Positions 9,289 to 18,213 of a stretch of 60,893 nt of DNA are shown piece by piece (the first letter of the stretch is position 1; each line of letters starts with the position of its first letter). A program made the translations under genes and the position numbers. The DNA is taken from the NCBI GenBank assembly GCA_913063125.1, contig CAJXZM010000011.1:1-60893 (forward strand), written 5' to 3'. Under the pieces are notes generated by a model. It was given only the letters and a program-made list of their open reading frames with translations. It ran no database searches and was not told where the DNA came from. The DNA is from an uncultured Gammaproteobacteria bacterium. Its GTDB lineage: Bacteria > Pseudomonadota > Gammaproteobacteria > Pseudomonadales > Ketobacteraceae.

Positions 9289-10445
9289 CGAACAATCTCC
9301 GTGGCACCATCGATTAATAATCGTCGTGCAATAATATGTTTCATAACTTCATTGGTACCCTCAAGAATTTGATGCACTCGTGCATCTCGCATATATCGCT
9401 CAAGCGGGTACTCACGCATATAACCATAACCACCATGAATTTGCAGTGCTTCGTTACAAACAGTAAAACCTGTATCTGTTGCAAAACGTTTCGCCATTGC
9501 ACAATAGGTCGTTGCATCAACTGCCTTACCATCTAGTTTGTAAGCGGCTAAACGTACCAATTGCCGTGCAGCAACAAGCTCTGTCGCCATATCTGCAAGC
9601 TTAAACTGCAACGCTTGAAAACTCGCAATTGGCTTACCGAATTGGTGCCGCTCATTCATATAGGCTTGCGATGCATCCAAAGCCGCCTGTGCAGCACCCA
9701 GTGAGCAGGTCGCTATATTTATTCGACCTCCATCCAAACCCTTCATGGCAAAGATAAAGCCTTGGCCCTCTTCACCAACACGATTTTCAACCGGAACCTT
9801 TACATCTTCAAAAGTAATGGTGCGGGTTGGCTGGCAATTCCAACCCATTTTTTCTTCTTTTCGACCAAATGAAACACCTGGGGTGTCACTGGGTACAACA
9901 ATACAACTAATACCTTTGGCTCCGGCATCACCTGTTCGGACCATAACAACCAGCAACTCTGTTGAACCCGCGCCGGAAATAAAACATTTACTACCGTTCA
10001 ATTTATAGTGATCGTTATCGCGGCGAGCGGTGGTTTTAAGAGAAGCAGCATCAGACCCTGCATTTGGCTCTGTCAAACAATAGGACGCTAACAATTCCCC
10101 TGAGGTAAGTTTGCTCCCCCACTGCTGCTTGATATAGTCGTTACCAAATGAGGTGACCATCCAGGTACACATATTATGAATCGTAATGTATGCCGCTGTT
10201 GCGGTACAGCCGTACGCTAATTCCTCAAAGATAATATGCGAATCAAGGCGGCTTAACCCTAACCCACCAGCATCTTCTGGCGCGTACAAACCACAAAAAC
10301 CCAGCTCTCCCGCTTTACGAATAACATCAATGGGAAATTCACCATCACGATCCCAGTCAGCAGCATGAGGAGCAAGCTCATTGCGCGCAAACGCCCTTGC
10401 CATTTCTTGATAGGCCAGTTGGTCTTCGCTTAAATCAAAATCCAT
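9285..10445 (-). CDS. Acyl-CoA dehydrogenase, isobutyryl-CoA type (copy 1)
   Basis: A 386-residue flavin-dependent acyl-CoA dehydrogenase. Visible features are the YCLTEPNAGSDA segment of the middle beta domain, the QFGKPIASFQ and GGYGYMREYPLER segments of the C-terminal helical domain, and the catalytic-base region ILEGTNEVM. In a valine operon it would oxidise isobutyryl-CoA to methacrylyl-CoA, passing electrons to ETF. The gene is separated from mmsA upstream by a 70-base space holding a strong hairpin. Closely related throughout to the gene at 15032. Confidence 0.9.
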   Translation of the reverse strand: MDFDLSEDQLAYQEMARAFARNELAPHAADWDRDGEFPIDVIRKAGELGFCGLYAPEDAGGLGLSRLDSHIIFEELAYGCTATAAYITIHNMCTWMVTSFGNDYIKQQWGSKLTSGELLASYCLTEPNAGSDAASLKTTARRDNDHYKLNGSKCFISGAGSTELLVVMVRTGDAGAKGISCIVVPSDTPGVSFGRKEEKMGWNCQPTRTITFEDVKVPVENRVGEEGQGFIFAMKGLDGGRINIATCSLGAAQAALDASQAYMNERHQFGKPIASFQALQFKLADMATELVAARQLVRLAAYKLDGKAVDATTYCAMAKRFATDTGFTVCNEALQIHGGYGYMREYPLERYMRDARVHQILEGTNEVMKHIIARRLLIDGATEIVR

Positions 10446-10484
10446 TCATGTCTCCGAATCAATAAAACATTTGCCGTCTAGACT

Positions 10485-10506
10485 CAGACCGGGTCACCCC
10501 GGTCTG
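10485..10506 (-). terminator. Hairpin between mmsA and the acyl-CoA dehydrogenase gene
   Basis: A 9-bp perfect stem (CAGACCGGG with CCCGGTCTG) around a 4-base loop, GC-rich, in the space after mmsA. There is no U-run on the minus strand, so it is more likely an mRNA-stabilising or attenuating element than a full terminator. The mirrored operon has a hairpin at the equivalent place (14930-14960). Confidence 0.55.
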
Positions 10507-10515
10507 TACCGATTA

Positions 10516-12036
10516 TTATTTTAAATCAATAGTCATATTTAGAGCGGAAGGGATATCACTATCAAACCAGCGAGCGGTAATCGTCTTAGTTTCTGTAAAG
10601 AAACGTATTGCCTGTTTACCGTAAGCATGATGGTCTCCATAGAATGATTTTTTCCACCCAGTAAACGAAAAGAAAGGCAATGGCACAGGAATCGGCACGT
10701 TAATACCCACCTGCCCTACTTCTATTTCATGTTGGAAACGGCGTGCAGCAGCACCGCTCGCAGTAAAGATTGATGTACCGTTTCCATAAGGGCTATCGTT
10801 AATAATCGCGATTGCCTCTTCCAACGTATCCGCTTTCACTAAACACAATACCGGCCCAAATACTTCCTCACGATAGATACTCATTTCTGATGTAACATCA
10901 GTAAATACCGTTGGTCCAACCCAGTTACCATCAGGAAAACCTTCAACCGTACAATCGCTACCATCAAGCATACACGTCGCACCGTCGTCTTTACCTTGCT
11001 GTATCAATCCCAACACACGCTCTTTCGCTTGCGGGCTAATCAATGGCCCATATGCTGCATCTTTATCATCCCATGCTCCAGGGCGAATTTCTGCAATTGC
11101 ATTTTTAATATCATCAGCCCATTCTTGAGCTTCACCCACCAAAACGGCAACGCTAATAGCCATACAACGTTGGCCTGCAGCACCACAAGAGGCCCCTACA
11201 AGGCTGTTTACCACCTGTTTTTTTTGAGCATCAGGCATTACAACCATATGATTTTTTGCACCCGCGAAAGATTGAACGCGCTTTAAGTTATCCGTTCCCG
11301 TTTTATAAATATACTGGCCTACCGCGACGGATCCAACAAATGAGATTGTCTTGATATCTTCATGGGTTAATAAGAAATCCACTTGCTCTTTACGACCATG
11401 AACAACTTGTAAAACACCTTGAGGTAATCCCGCTTCGATAAGCAACTCAGCTAAGCGCGTTGGTGTATTAGGGCATTGCTCAGAAGGTTTTAAAATAAAC
11501 GTGTTACCGCACGCAATTGCCAACGGGAACATCCACAAAGGAATCATTGCAGGAAAGTTAAACGGGGTAATACCTGCACACACACCTAGTGGCTGAGTAT
11601 AAGAATAGGTATCTATCGCTCTGGCAACGTTTTCTACGGTTTCACCCATCATCATGGATGAAATATTGCAAGCGTGCTCAGCAACTTCAATACCACGCCA
11701 TACGTCACCTTTTGCATCATCAAAGGTTTTTCCGGTTTCTTGAGCTAGAATTGTAGCAAGCTCATCATGGTGTTCTTTCAATAAGGCCTGGTATTGCAAC
11801 ATAACCCGGGCACGTACTGGCACAGGAGTATCTTTCCATGTGGTAAATGCTGTTTTTGCAGACTCTAGCGCACGTTCCATTTCATCCATCGTCGTACAAG
11901 GAGTCTCACAAATAACCTCTTGAGTTGCAGGGTTAGTAACAGCAATCCATTCGTTACATTGGCTAACCTCAAACTCACCGGCTATCAATTGTTTAACTTT
12001 ATTGTTTTTCGATTGGTTGCTTTCTGGTTGGTTCAT
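10516..12036 (-). CDS. mmsA: Methylmalonate-semialdehyde dehydrogenase (CoA-acylating)
   Basis: A 506-residue aldehyde dehydrogenase of the MmsA family. Diagnostic parts: [12 protein letters not shown] near residue 33, [17 protein letters not shown] near residue 155, [10 protein letters not shown] near residue 235, and the catalytic Cys in GAAGQRCMA near residue 288. MmsA converts methylmalonate semialdehyde to propionyl-CoA (and malonate semialdehyde to acetyl-CoA) with NAD and CoA. It is the first gene of the minus-strand operon, 356 bases downstream of an AraC regulator on the same strand. The partner operon at 13495 has no MmsA, so this copy probably serves both. Confidence 0.93.
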   Translation of the reverse strand: MNQPESNQSKNNKVKQLIAGEFEVSQCNEWIAVTNPATQEVICETPCTTMDEMERALESAKTAFTTWKDTPVPVRARVMLQYQALLKEHHDELATILAQETGKTFDDAKGDVWRGIEVAEHACNISSMMMGETVENVARAIDTYSYTQPLGVCAGITPFNFPAMIPLWMFPLAIACGNTFILKPSEQCPNTPTRLAELLIEAGLPQGVLQVVHGRKEQVDFLLTHEDIKTISFVGSVAVGQYIYKTGTDNLKRVQSFAGAKNHMVVMPDAQKKQVVNSLVGASCGAAGQRCMAISVAVLVGEAQEWADDIKNAIAEIRPGAWDDKDAAYGPLISPQAKERVLGLIQQGKDDGATCMLDGSDCTVEGFPDGNWVGPTVFTDVTSEMSIYREEVFGPVLCLVKADTLEEAIAIINDSPYGNGTSIFTASGAAARRFQHEIEVGQVGINVPIPVPLPFFSFTGWKKSFYGDHHAYGKQAIRFFTETKTITARWFDSDIPSALNMTIDLK

Positions 12037-12392
12037 ATCCTGCTTCCTCGTAATTGCCCCAAGGTATAATGGGGATGGATTTTCAAAAAGCGGCTAAACT
12101 AAACGGCTTCAAGATGCTATAGGTGATATTTCAACATAAAAAACAAGAATAGAACATTGACGAAATTGCGAAATATGTGGATTATTTTGCTATCACGCTA
12201 CCACATTCGGGTATAACAATGCTTATCTCATCAGAGCGGCCCCTAAGTAACAACGGCATTCGTTTTTTGTCCCTCAATTTGCCATATCCAAGCTAGAACA
12301 ACACCCTATAACACAGACGCTGTAGGTATTAACTCTAGGTTATTACCTCAATGCCAAACAGCATAAAATTCGAGGTCGTAGTATTAAGCAGC
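12037..12392. promoter_or_regulatory. Regulatory gap upstream of mmsA
   Basis: No gene seen. This 356-base space should hold the mmsA promoter. Visible items: an imperfectly spaced inverted repeat ATGTGG (12175-12180) and CCACAT (12201-12206), and the pair TTTTGCTA (12185-12192) plus CACGCTAC (12194-12201). Both octamers recur upstream of the divergent operon (13434-13441 and 13461-13468), making them candidate sites for the AraC regulator encoded between the operons. Assignment is inference. Confidence 0.4.
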
Positions 12393-13358
12393 TTAGCAAA
12401 ATTTACTTTTTCGATACTGATCAGGCGACAGTCCCATTACTTTTTTAAATAAACGCGAAAAATAATAAACATCATCATAGCCGAGCACTGCACTGACTTG
12501 TTTAACAGAACGACTACTACTATCCAACAGGTAACAACCACGCTGCATTTTCATGTTAATAAAGTATTGAATGGGCGAATGTCCCGTTAGCGTTTTGAAT
12601 TTTTTAGAAAAATGGTATTTTGAAAGTTGTGCTTCAGCAGCCAGGTCGTCAAGGTTTAACTGTCCATGCACATGCTCCTGCATCATAGCGCGAATACGAT
12701 CCCAATTTAAAGCCTGACCGATCTGAGGCTGCTGTTGACGAACAAGAAGCGAAGCATAACTGAGAAGCGCTTGAAGTTGATGACAACCTTGAATGAATTC
12801 TGCGAGTAAATAACCGCTACGATGCAACTCTGAAAGAGCATCAAAGATTCTTACCACACGAGGCTGAACGCCAATATTGAATCGCAACGATGTCATTTGT
12901 ATATGCTCATAAAACGGTTGTGCCACCTCGCCATCGAAGTGCAACCAATAAATAGTCCACGGATCCTTGTTATCTGCTTGATATGTATGAGGGTGATTTG
13001 GCGGCAATATAATTAGATCACCACTGACAATTCTGTAGCGCTTGGTACCAGAGGCCTCTTCGGTCATTAAGGTACCCTTCCCCGCAATACAGTAAATCAT
13101 CAAATAATCGGTATGTACGGGACGCTGCATCCTATGATTGCTTGCAACGGGATAATAGCCCATCGCAGTAGGATAAAGCCCCCGAGTAAGCGGGTTTATA
13201 GCAAGCTGCTCAGCGATATATGGCGGTACTAAAAAACGAACGCCTTCAGTGGGTAATGGCCAACTGGATGTGATATTCAATGGGTACCTTTGGAATACGC
13301 GATTGTTACATAGGAGGCAATGCAATAAGCCACCCCCTATCGCAATATAGTCCATCAT
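12393..13358 (-). CDS. AraC-family transcriptional regulator
   Basis: A 321-residue regulator. The N-terminal half is a cupin-like ligand domain (GDLIILPPNHPHTYQ near residue 120) and the C-terminal 100 residues contain two helix-turn-helix motifs, with HVHGQLNLDDLAAEAQLSKY followed by FKTLTGHSPIQY and DVYYFSRLFKKVMG, the AraC signature. It lies between the two catabolic operons, upstream of mmsA on the same strand and divergent from the operon at 13495, so it probably activates one or both in response to a branched-chain or aldehyde-derived signal. The exact start is uncertain because residues 1-40 are poorly conserved in this family. Confidence 0.88.
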   Translation of the reverse strand: MMDYIAIGGGLLHCLLCNNRVFQRYPLNITSSWPLPTEGVRFLVPPYIAEQLAINPLTRGLYPTAMGYYPVASNHRMQRPVHTDYLMIYCIAGKGTLMTEEASGTKRYRIVSGDLIILPPNHPHTYQADNKDPWTIYWLHFDGEVAQPFYEHIQMTSLRFNIGVQPRVVRIFDALSELHRSGYLLAEFIQGCHQLQALLSYASLLVRQQQPQIGQALNWDRIRAMMQEHVHGQLNLDDLAAEAQLSKYHFSKKFKTLTGHSPIQYFINMKMQRGCYLLDSSSRSVKQVSAVLGYDDVYYFSRLFKKVMGLSPDQYRKSKFC

Positions 13359-13433
13359 TTAGCCAAGATCGTCAATCCTCAATCTAACCCACTCTAGGTA
13401 AGCTTGATTCTAATGTCTAAGAACGTTGAATCA

Positions 13434-13468
13434 TTTTGCTACGTATTACCCAATAAGTAGCACGCTAC
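13434..13468 (+). promoter_or_regulatory. Candidate AraC operator for the plus-strand operon
   Basis: TTTTGCTA (13434-13441) and CACGCTAC (13461-13468) both occur also upstream of mmsA. CACGCTAC lies inside a small dyad, GTAGC-ACGCTAC. The elements end 26 bases before the ATG at 13495, which is preceded by a good ribosome site (AGGAG). Function is inferred from recurrence and position only. Confidence 0.3.
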
Positions 13469-13494
13469 TGTTAAATCAGGATTAGGAGATTATT

Positions 13495-14916
13495 ATGGGT
13501 GTTGTTGATACCTCTATCGAAAAAAGTGAAGCCGCTACTGAAATAGAAGCTCTGATCGCACGTTCCCGTGCAGCACAGACTCAAATTGAAAATTACACCC
13601 AGGAACAAGTTGATGAACTGATCACAGCTATGGTGTGGGCTGTAGCCCGCCCAGACGTCGCTGAACGGATTGCTCGCTTCACCATAGAAGAGACAGAGCT
13701 GGGTAATTACGACGCTAAGTATTTGAAAATATTCAAAAAAACACGTGCCGCTTTGTTCGATATCATCAATGACAAATCTGTTGGCGTTATCGAAGAAGAC
13801 ACCGAACGCAATATCATCAAGATAGCTAAGCCTATTGGCGTGATTGGTGTGTTAGTACCCTGTACCAACCCGGAAGCAACACCTGTCATAAAGGCCATTT
13901 CAGCCATTAAAGGCCGTAACTCCATTATTGTTGCGCCTCATCCTCGCTCCAAGCTCACCAATAAAATGATCTGTGACCTAATGCGTGAAGCCTTAAAGGC
14001 CTGTGGTGCTCCTGAAGACTTGGTTATTGCTATTGAAATACCGTCCATGGACGGCACCGCTGAACTAATGAAGCAATCTGACCGAGTACTCGCTACCGGT
14101 GGTTCCCCGATGGTTAAAGCAGCCTACTCAAGCGGAACGCCTGCGCTGGGTGTGGGTGCAGGTAACGCCGTCATCACCGTTGATGATACTGCGGACTTGA
14201 TGGATGCTGCTGAAAAAATTCGTATTTCAAAAACATTGGATTATGCAGCCTCTTGCTCTTCTGATAACGCGGTTGTCGCTTTTGATTCTATTGCTGACGA
14301 ATTACTAGATCAGCTCCAGCAGCAAGGTGGTTATATCGTCAATGCTGAGGAAAAGCAGAAGCTTGAAGACATTATCTGGGAAGATGGACACATCGCCTCA
14401 CGTATTGTTGCTCAGCCGGCAGAAACCCTGGCTAGCATGGCTGGCATAGGCCTTCCAAACGGCAAGCAATTCTTTATTGTGCCTGAAACCGGTGCAGGTG
14501 CAGACTATCCTTTTTCTGGTGAAAAAATGTCCGTTGTTATGGCATTCTACCGTGTTAAAGATATAGACGAAGCCATCACCCAAACCAATGAGATTCAAAC
14601 CTATCAAGGCATGGGACACTCGTGTGGTATCTATTCCCAGAATGATAACAACATTTTGAAATACGGCATGGGCACTAAAACATCACGAGTTATGGTTAAC
14701 CAGCCGCAAGCACCGTCTAATAGCGGTAACGTTTGGAATGGAATGCGCCAGACATTCTCTTTAGGGTGTGGCTCTTGGGGCGGCAACAGCATCAACAACA
14801 ATATCACCTGGGAAGACCTGGTTAACATCACCTGGATCTCAAAACCATTGGCTAAAAACAAAGAAATCCCAGCAGATGAAATATTATTCGCCAGCGCTAT
14901 CGGCAAGCTAAAGTAG
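13495..14916 (+). CDS. CoA-acylating aldehyde dehydrogenase (EutE/SauS-like)
   Basis: A 473-residue aldehyde dehydrogenase of the acylating branch that includes acetaldehyde, propionaldehyde and sulfoacetaldehyde dehydrogenases, unlike MmsA. Seen: GVIGVLVPCTNPEATPV near residue 115, ATGGSPMVKAAYSSG near residue 200, ALGVGAGNAV, and the catalytic Cys in YAASCSSDNAV near residue 260. Such enzymes turn an aldehyde plus CoA and NAD into an acyl-CoA. It heads an operon otherwise identical in order to the mmsA operon. I infer that it feeds an acyl-CoA (for instance isobutyryl- or propionyl-CoA from the aldehyde) into the following dehydrogenase. The true aldehyde is unknown; sulfoacetaldehyde is an alternative but the neighbours do not support it. 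Confidence 0.82.
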   Translation: MGVVDTSIEKSEAATEIEALIARSRAAQTQIENYTQEQVDELITAMVWAVARPDVAERIARFTIEETELGNYDAKYLKIFKKTRAALFDIINDKSVGVIEEDTERNIIKIAKPIGVIGVLVPCTNPEATPVIKAISAIKGRNSIIVAPHPRSKLTNKMICDLMREALKACGAPEDLVIAIEIPSMDGTAELMKQSDRVLATGGSPMVKAAYSSGTPALGVGAGNAVITVDDTADLMDAAEKIRISKTLDYAASCSSDNAVVAFDSIADELLDQLQQQGGYIVNAEEKQKLEDIIWEDGHIASRIVAQPAETLASMAGIGLPNGKQFFIVPETGAGADYPFSGEKMSVVMAFYRVKDIDEAITQTNEIQTYQGMGHSCGIYSQNDNNILKYGMGTKTSRVMVNQPQAPSNSGNVWNGMRQTFSLGCGSWGGNSINNNITWEDLVNITWISKPLAKNKEIPADEILFASAIGKLK

Positions 14917-14929
14917 AATCACCCAATAT

Positions 14930-14960
14930 CATTAGCTCCCTCAAAAGTGGGGAGCGAATG
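14930..14960 (+). terminator. Hairpin between aldehyde and acyl-CoA dehydrogenase genes
   Basis: Arms CATTAGCTCCC (14930-14940) and GGGAGCGAATG (14950-14960), with one mismatch, around a 9-base loop. No T-run follows. It sits at the same operon position as the hairpin at 10485-10506, so it may tune expression of the first gene relative to the rest rather than end the transcript. Confidence 0.5.
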
Positions 14961-15031
14961 ATTATAAAGAGTCAAAATGTTACTAAGTTAACTTAATAAC
15001 ATTACGTATAACGCAACATAGAGTCTGACCT

Positions 15032-16198
15032 ATGGATTTTAATTTAAGCGAAGAACAGCTTGCATTCCAGGGTGCAGCACGCGCTTTCGCAGCAGGTGAA
15101 ATGACACCTCATGCCGCCGAATGGGATGAGAAAAAGATTTTTCCGAAAGACGTTATCGCCAAAGCAGGTGAAATGGGCTTTTGTGGTTTGTATTCCCCTG
15201 AAAGTGTGGGCGGCATGGGGTTGTCACGTGTCGATTCGTCTATCATCCTGGAAGAATTAGCTGCAGCCTGCACATCAACAGCCGCTTATATTTCCATTCA
15301 CAATATGGCCACCTGGATGACTGCCACCTGGGGAACTGACACAATTAAAGAGACATGGTGTGGTGACCTCGTTACCGGTCAGAAGCTAGCATCCTATTGT
15401 TTAACTGAGCCCGGCGCAGGTAGTGACGCAGGTTCATTACGCACCTCTGCCAAAAAAGACGGTGACAGCTACATCATCAATGGCAGTAAAATGTTTATCA
15501 GTGGTGCTGGCGAGACAGATCTATTGGTTGTCATGGTACGTACTGGAGCTTCTGACAGTGGGCCCAAAGGTATCTCTGCCTTCGCTATTCCTGCAGATAC
15601 TGACGGTATCACTTACGGCAAAAACGAAGACAAAATGGGCTGGAACAGTCAACCAACACGAGCTATCAGTTTTGAAAACGTGCGTGTTTCAGCCGACCAC
15701 CTGCTGGGAGCTGAAGGCGAAGGTTTTAAAATCGCCATGAAAGGCCTGGATGGTGGGCGCATTAATATCGCCTCCTGTTCTATTGGAGCAGCACAAGCGT
15801 GTATCAACCACACCCAAGCCTATATGAAGGAACGCAGCCAATTTGGTAAGCCATTGGCGGCTTTTCAAGCGCTTCAATTCAAACTGGCAGACATGGTTAC
15901 TGAATTGGTTGCTGCACGCACCATGGTTCATTTAGCTGCCTTTAAGCTGGATGAAAATGATGCTGATAAAACCACCTATTGTGCCATGGCCAAACGCTTT
16001 GCTACCGATATCGGTTTTGATGTGTGCAATGATGCAATTCAGCTTCACGGCGGTTACGGTTATATCCGTGAATACCCCATTGAGCGTTTCCAGCGTGATT
16101 CACGCGTCCACCAGATTCTGGAAGGTACAAATGAAATCATGCGCATGGTAACTGCACGGCGCATACTCGAAGACGGTGCTACTGATGCTATTCGCTAA
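15032..16198 (+). CDS. Acyl-CoA dehydrogenase, isobutyryl-CoA type (copy 2)
   Basis: A 388-residue acyl-CoA dehydrogenase, similar along its entire length to the copy at 9285. It retains YCLTEPGAGSDA, QFGKPLAAFQ, GGYGYIREYPIER and the catalytic region ILEGTNEIM. Expected to oxidise a short branched or straight acyl-CoA to the enoyl-CoA. The small differences between copies do not reveal different substrates by eye. It follows the acylating aldehyde dehydrogenase after a 115-base space with a hairpin. Confidence 0.9.
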   Translation: MDFNLSEEQLAFQGAARAFAAGEMTPHAAEWDEKKIFPKDVIAKAGEMGFCGLYSPESVGGMGLSRVDSSIILEELAAACTSTAAYISIHNMATWMTATWGTDTIKETWCGDLVTGQKLASYCLTEPGAGSDAGSLRTSAKKDGDSYIINGSKMFISGAGETDLLVVMVRTGASDSGPKGISAFAIPADTDGITYGKNEDKMGWNSQPTRAISFENVRVSADHLLGAEGEGFKIAMKGLDGGRINIASCSIGAAQACINHTQAYMKERSQFGKPLAAFQALQFKLADMVTELVAARTMVHLAAFKLDENDADKTTYCAMAKRFATDIGFDVCNDAIQLHGGYGYIREYPIERFQRDSRVHQILEGTNEIMRMVTARRILEDGATDAIR

Positions 16199-16266
16199 GC
16201 ATCATGTGTTTAATGTACTTTGTGGCAATCTATTTGTCTGTTTAAAAGAATTGAGGAAATAATTAA

Positions 16267-17043
16267 ATGAGTGATTTATTACAAGTTGAAAAACGTGGTC
16301 ATATCGCCATTATCACCATGAATAATCCACCAGCTAATATCTGGACGGTTGATAGTTTGTATTTGTTGAAAGACATTGTGGAAGAGTTAAATACCGATAA
16401 AGATAACTACGCATTAGTCTTGACCGGCCAAGGAGAGAAATTCTTTTGTGCGGGTGCTGACCTCAAAATGTTCGCTGACGGCGACAAAGACAATGCACGA
16501 AAAGCAGCTCAAGCATTTGGGGAAGGCTTTCAGGCATTAACCGATTACGAAGGTGTATCAATTGCAGCCATCAATGGTTTTGCGATGGGTGGTGGTTTAG
16601 AAGCGGCGATGGCCTGTGATATCCGTATCGCAGAAAGTCAGGCAAAGATGGCGTTACCAGAAGCTAAAGTCGGTTTATTACCTTGCGGCTTGGGTACTCA
16701 GCACCTCCCTGCCCTGGTTGGAGAAGGCTGGGCAAAGCGAATGATTCTGTGTAATGAACAGCTAAAGGCAGATAAAGCGCTGGAAATTGGTTTGGTTCAA
16801 GAAGTTGTTGAAACGGGTAAGGCATTAGAAGCGGCGCTTACGCTGGCTGAACGTGTTGCAGAGCAAAGCCCAACATCGGTTAAAGTGTGCAAAAAATTGA
16901 TCATGGGTAGTCGTAACCTTCCCATGAATGAAAACCTATCCCTTGAGCGTGATGCATTTGCTGACCTGTTCGACACGAAAGATCAGTTGGAAGGTGTTAC
17001 TGCTTTCCTAGAAAAACGTAAGCCAGAATGGACTAATAGCTAA
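16267..17043 (+). CDS. Enoyl-CoA hydratase (copy 2)
   Basis: A 258-residue crotonase, same length as the copy at 8512. FCAGADL, GFAMGGGLE and LPEAKVGLLPCGLGTQ provide the oxyanion hole and both Glu positions. Upstream, TTGAGGAAATAATTAA offers a clear ribosome site. Predicted to hydrate the enoyl-CoA made by the preceding enzyme. Confidence 0.9.
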   Translation: MSDLLQVEKRGHIAIITMNNPPANIWTVDSLYLLKDIVEELNTDKDNYALVLTGQGEKFFCAGADLKMFADGDKDNARKAAQAFGEGFQALTDYEGVSIAAINGFAMGGGLEAAMACDIRIAESQAKMALPEAKVGLLPCGLGTQHLPALVGEGWAKRMILCNEQLKADKALEIGLVQEVVETGKALEAALTLAERVAEQSPTSVKVCKKLIMGSRNLPMNENLSLERDAFADLFDTKDQLEGVTAFLEKRKPEWTNS

Positions 17044-17064
17044 ACCAATTAAAGAGAAGATGAG

Positions 17065-18183
17065 ATGACTGATCCGGTAATTTTTGAAGAGCGTCAGGCA
17101 GGTGCAAAAAAGATTGGCATTGCTAGCCTCAACGTTGAAAAATCGCTCAATGCCCTATCACTTGCAATGGTAGACCTGTTAGAAGAGAAGCTAACCCTTT
17201 GGGAAGCGGATGACAGTATTGCTTGTGTCTTTTTACAAGGCGTTGGCGACAAAGCATTTTGTGCAGGGGGGGATGTTATTGCGCTTTACAATGGCGCAGC
17301 AGCTTACGGCGAAGCCTACGATGACGATACGATGGATCAGTTTTTCAAGCGAGAATATGAGCTTGATTATCACATCCACATGTATACAAAACCTATCATC
17401 CTGTGGGGTAACGGTATAGTAATGGGGGGCGGAATTGGTTTGATGAGCGGAGCAAGCCATCGCGTCGTGACCGAATCCACACGCATGGCAATGCCTGAAG
17501 TGACGATTGGTTTATATCCTGATGTGGGCGGCACCTGGTTTTTGAATCATGCACCCGGTAAAACCGGCATGTTCCTGGGTTTAACCGGAGCATCGTTCAA
17601 TGCGGCTGATGCTAAATTTATAGGCCTGGCTGATCGCTTTATTACACACGATCAAAAAGACGCCGTGTTAGCAGCGTTAACAGATCAAACCTGGCCTGAA
17701 GCCCTGTCTGAGCATCATGATTTAGTCTCTCATATTTTACGTGACTTCGAAAAAAGCTGCGAAGAGCAACAGCCATCGAGTCAGGTGCGCGAGCATCTGG
17801 ATTGGATCAATACCACCTGTGATGGGGATAATCTGCTGCAAATTATTGATCAAATCACAGCGTATGACGGTGATGATAAGTGGTTGTGTAAAGCGGCCAA
17901 AACGTTGTCCCAAGGCTGCCCGGTGTCCCCTCACCTCGTATGGCAGCAATTTACTCGCGGCAAACATTTGTCGCTCAAAGAAGTTTTTCAATTTGAATTA
18001 GTGTTATCCACCAATTGTTTACGCCAGGGGCATTTTAAAGAAGGTGTGCGTGCACTTTTGGTTGAGAAAGACCGCAACCCTCAGTGGCAACCTGCAACCG
18101 TGGATTCTGTAACTGAGGCAGACATCAGTGCGCTAATTAAACCTGCATGGGATAATGGCCCGCACCCACTTGAAAACCTGTAA
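17065..18183 (+). CDS. 3-hydroxyisobutyryl-CoA hydrolase (copy 2)
   Basis: A 372-residue crotonase-fold hydrolase, counterpart of the gene at 7364. It keeps GIVMGGGIGLMSGASHR and MPEVTIGLYPDVGGTW with the Glu/Asp pair of the hydrolase subgroup. In this copy the gene is 21 bases after the hydratase rather than overlapping it. Expected to release the free hydroxyacid for the next enzyme. Substrate range may include 3-hydroxypropionyl-CoA, as known for this family. Confidence 0.9.
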   Translation: MTDPVIFEERQAGAKKIGIASLNVEKSLNALSLAMVDLLEEKLTLWEADDSIACVFLQGVGDKAFCAGGDVIALYNGAAAYGEAYDDDTMDQFFKREYELDYHIHMYTKPIILWGNGIVMGGGIGLMSGASHRVVTESTRMAMPEVTIGLYPDVGGTWFLNHAPGKTGMFLGLTGASFNAADAKFIGLADRFITHDQKDAVLAALTDQTWPEALSEHHDLVSHILRDFEKSCEEQQPSSQVREHLDWINTTCDGDNLLQIIDQITAYDGDDKWLCKAAKTLSQGCPVSPHLVWQQFTRGKHLSLKEVFQFELVLSTNCLRQGHFKEGVRALLVEKDRNPQWQPATVDSVTEADISALIKPAWDNGPHPLENL

Positions 18184-18213
18184 TCCATAAGAAAAACATA
18201 AGGAACGAACATA

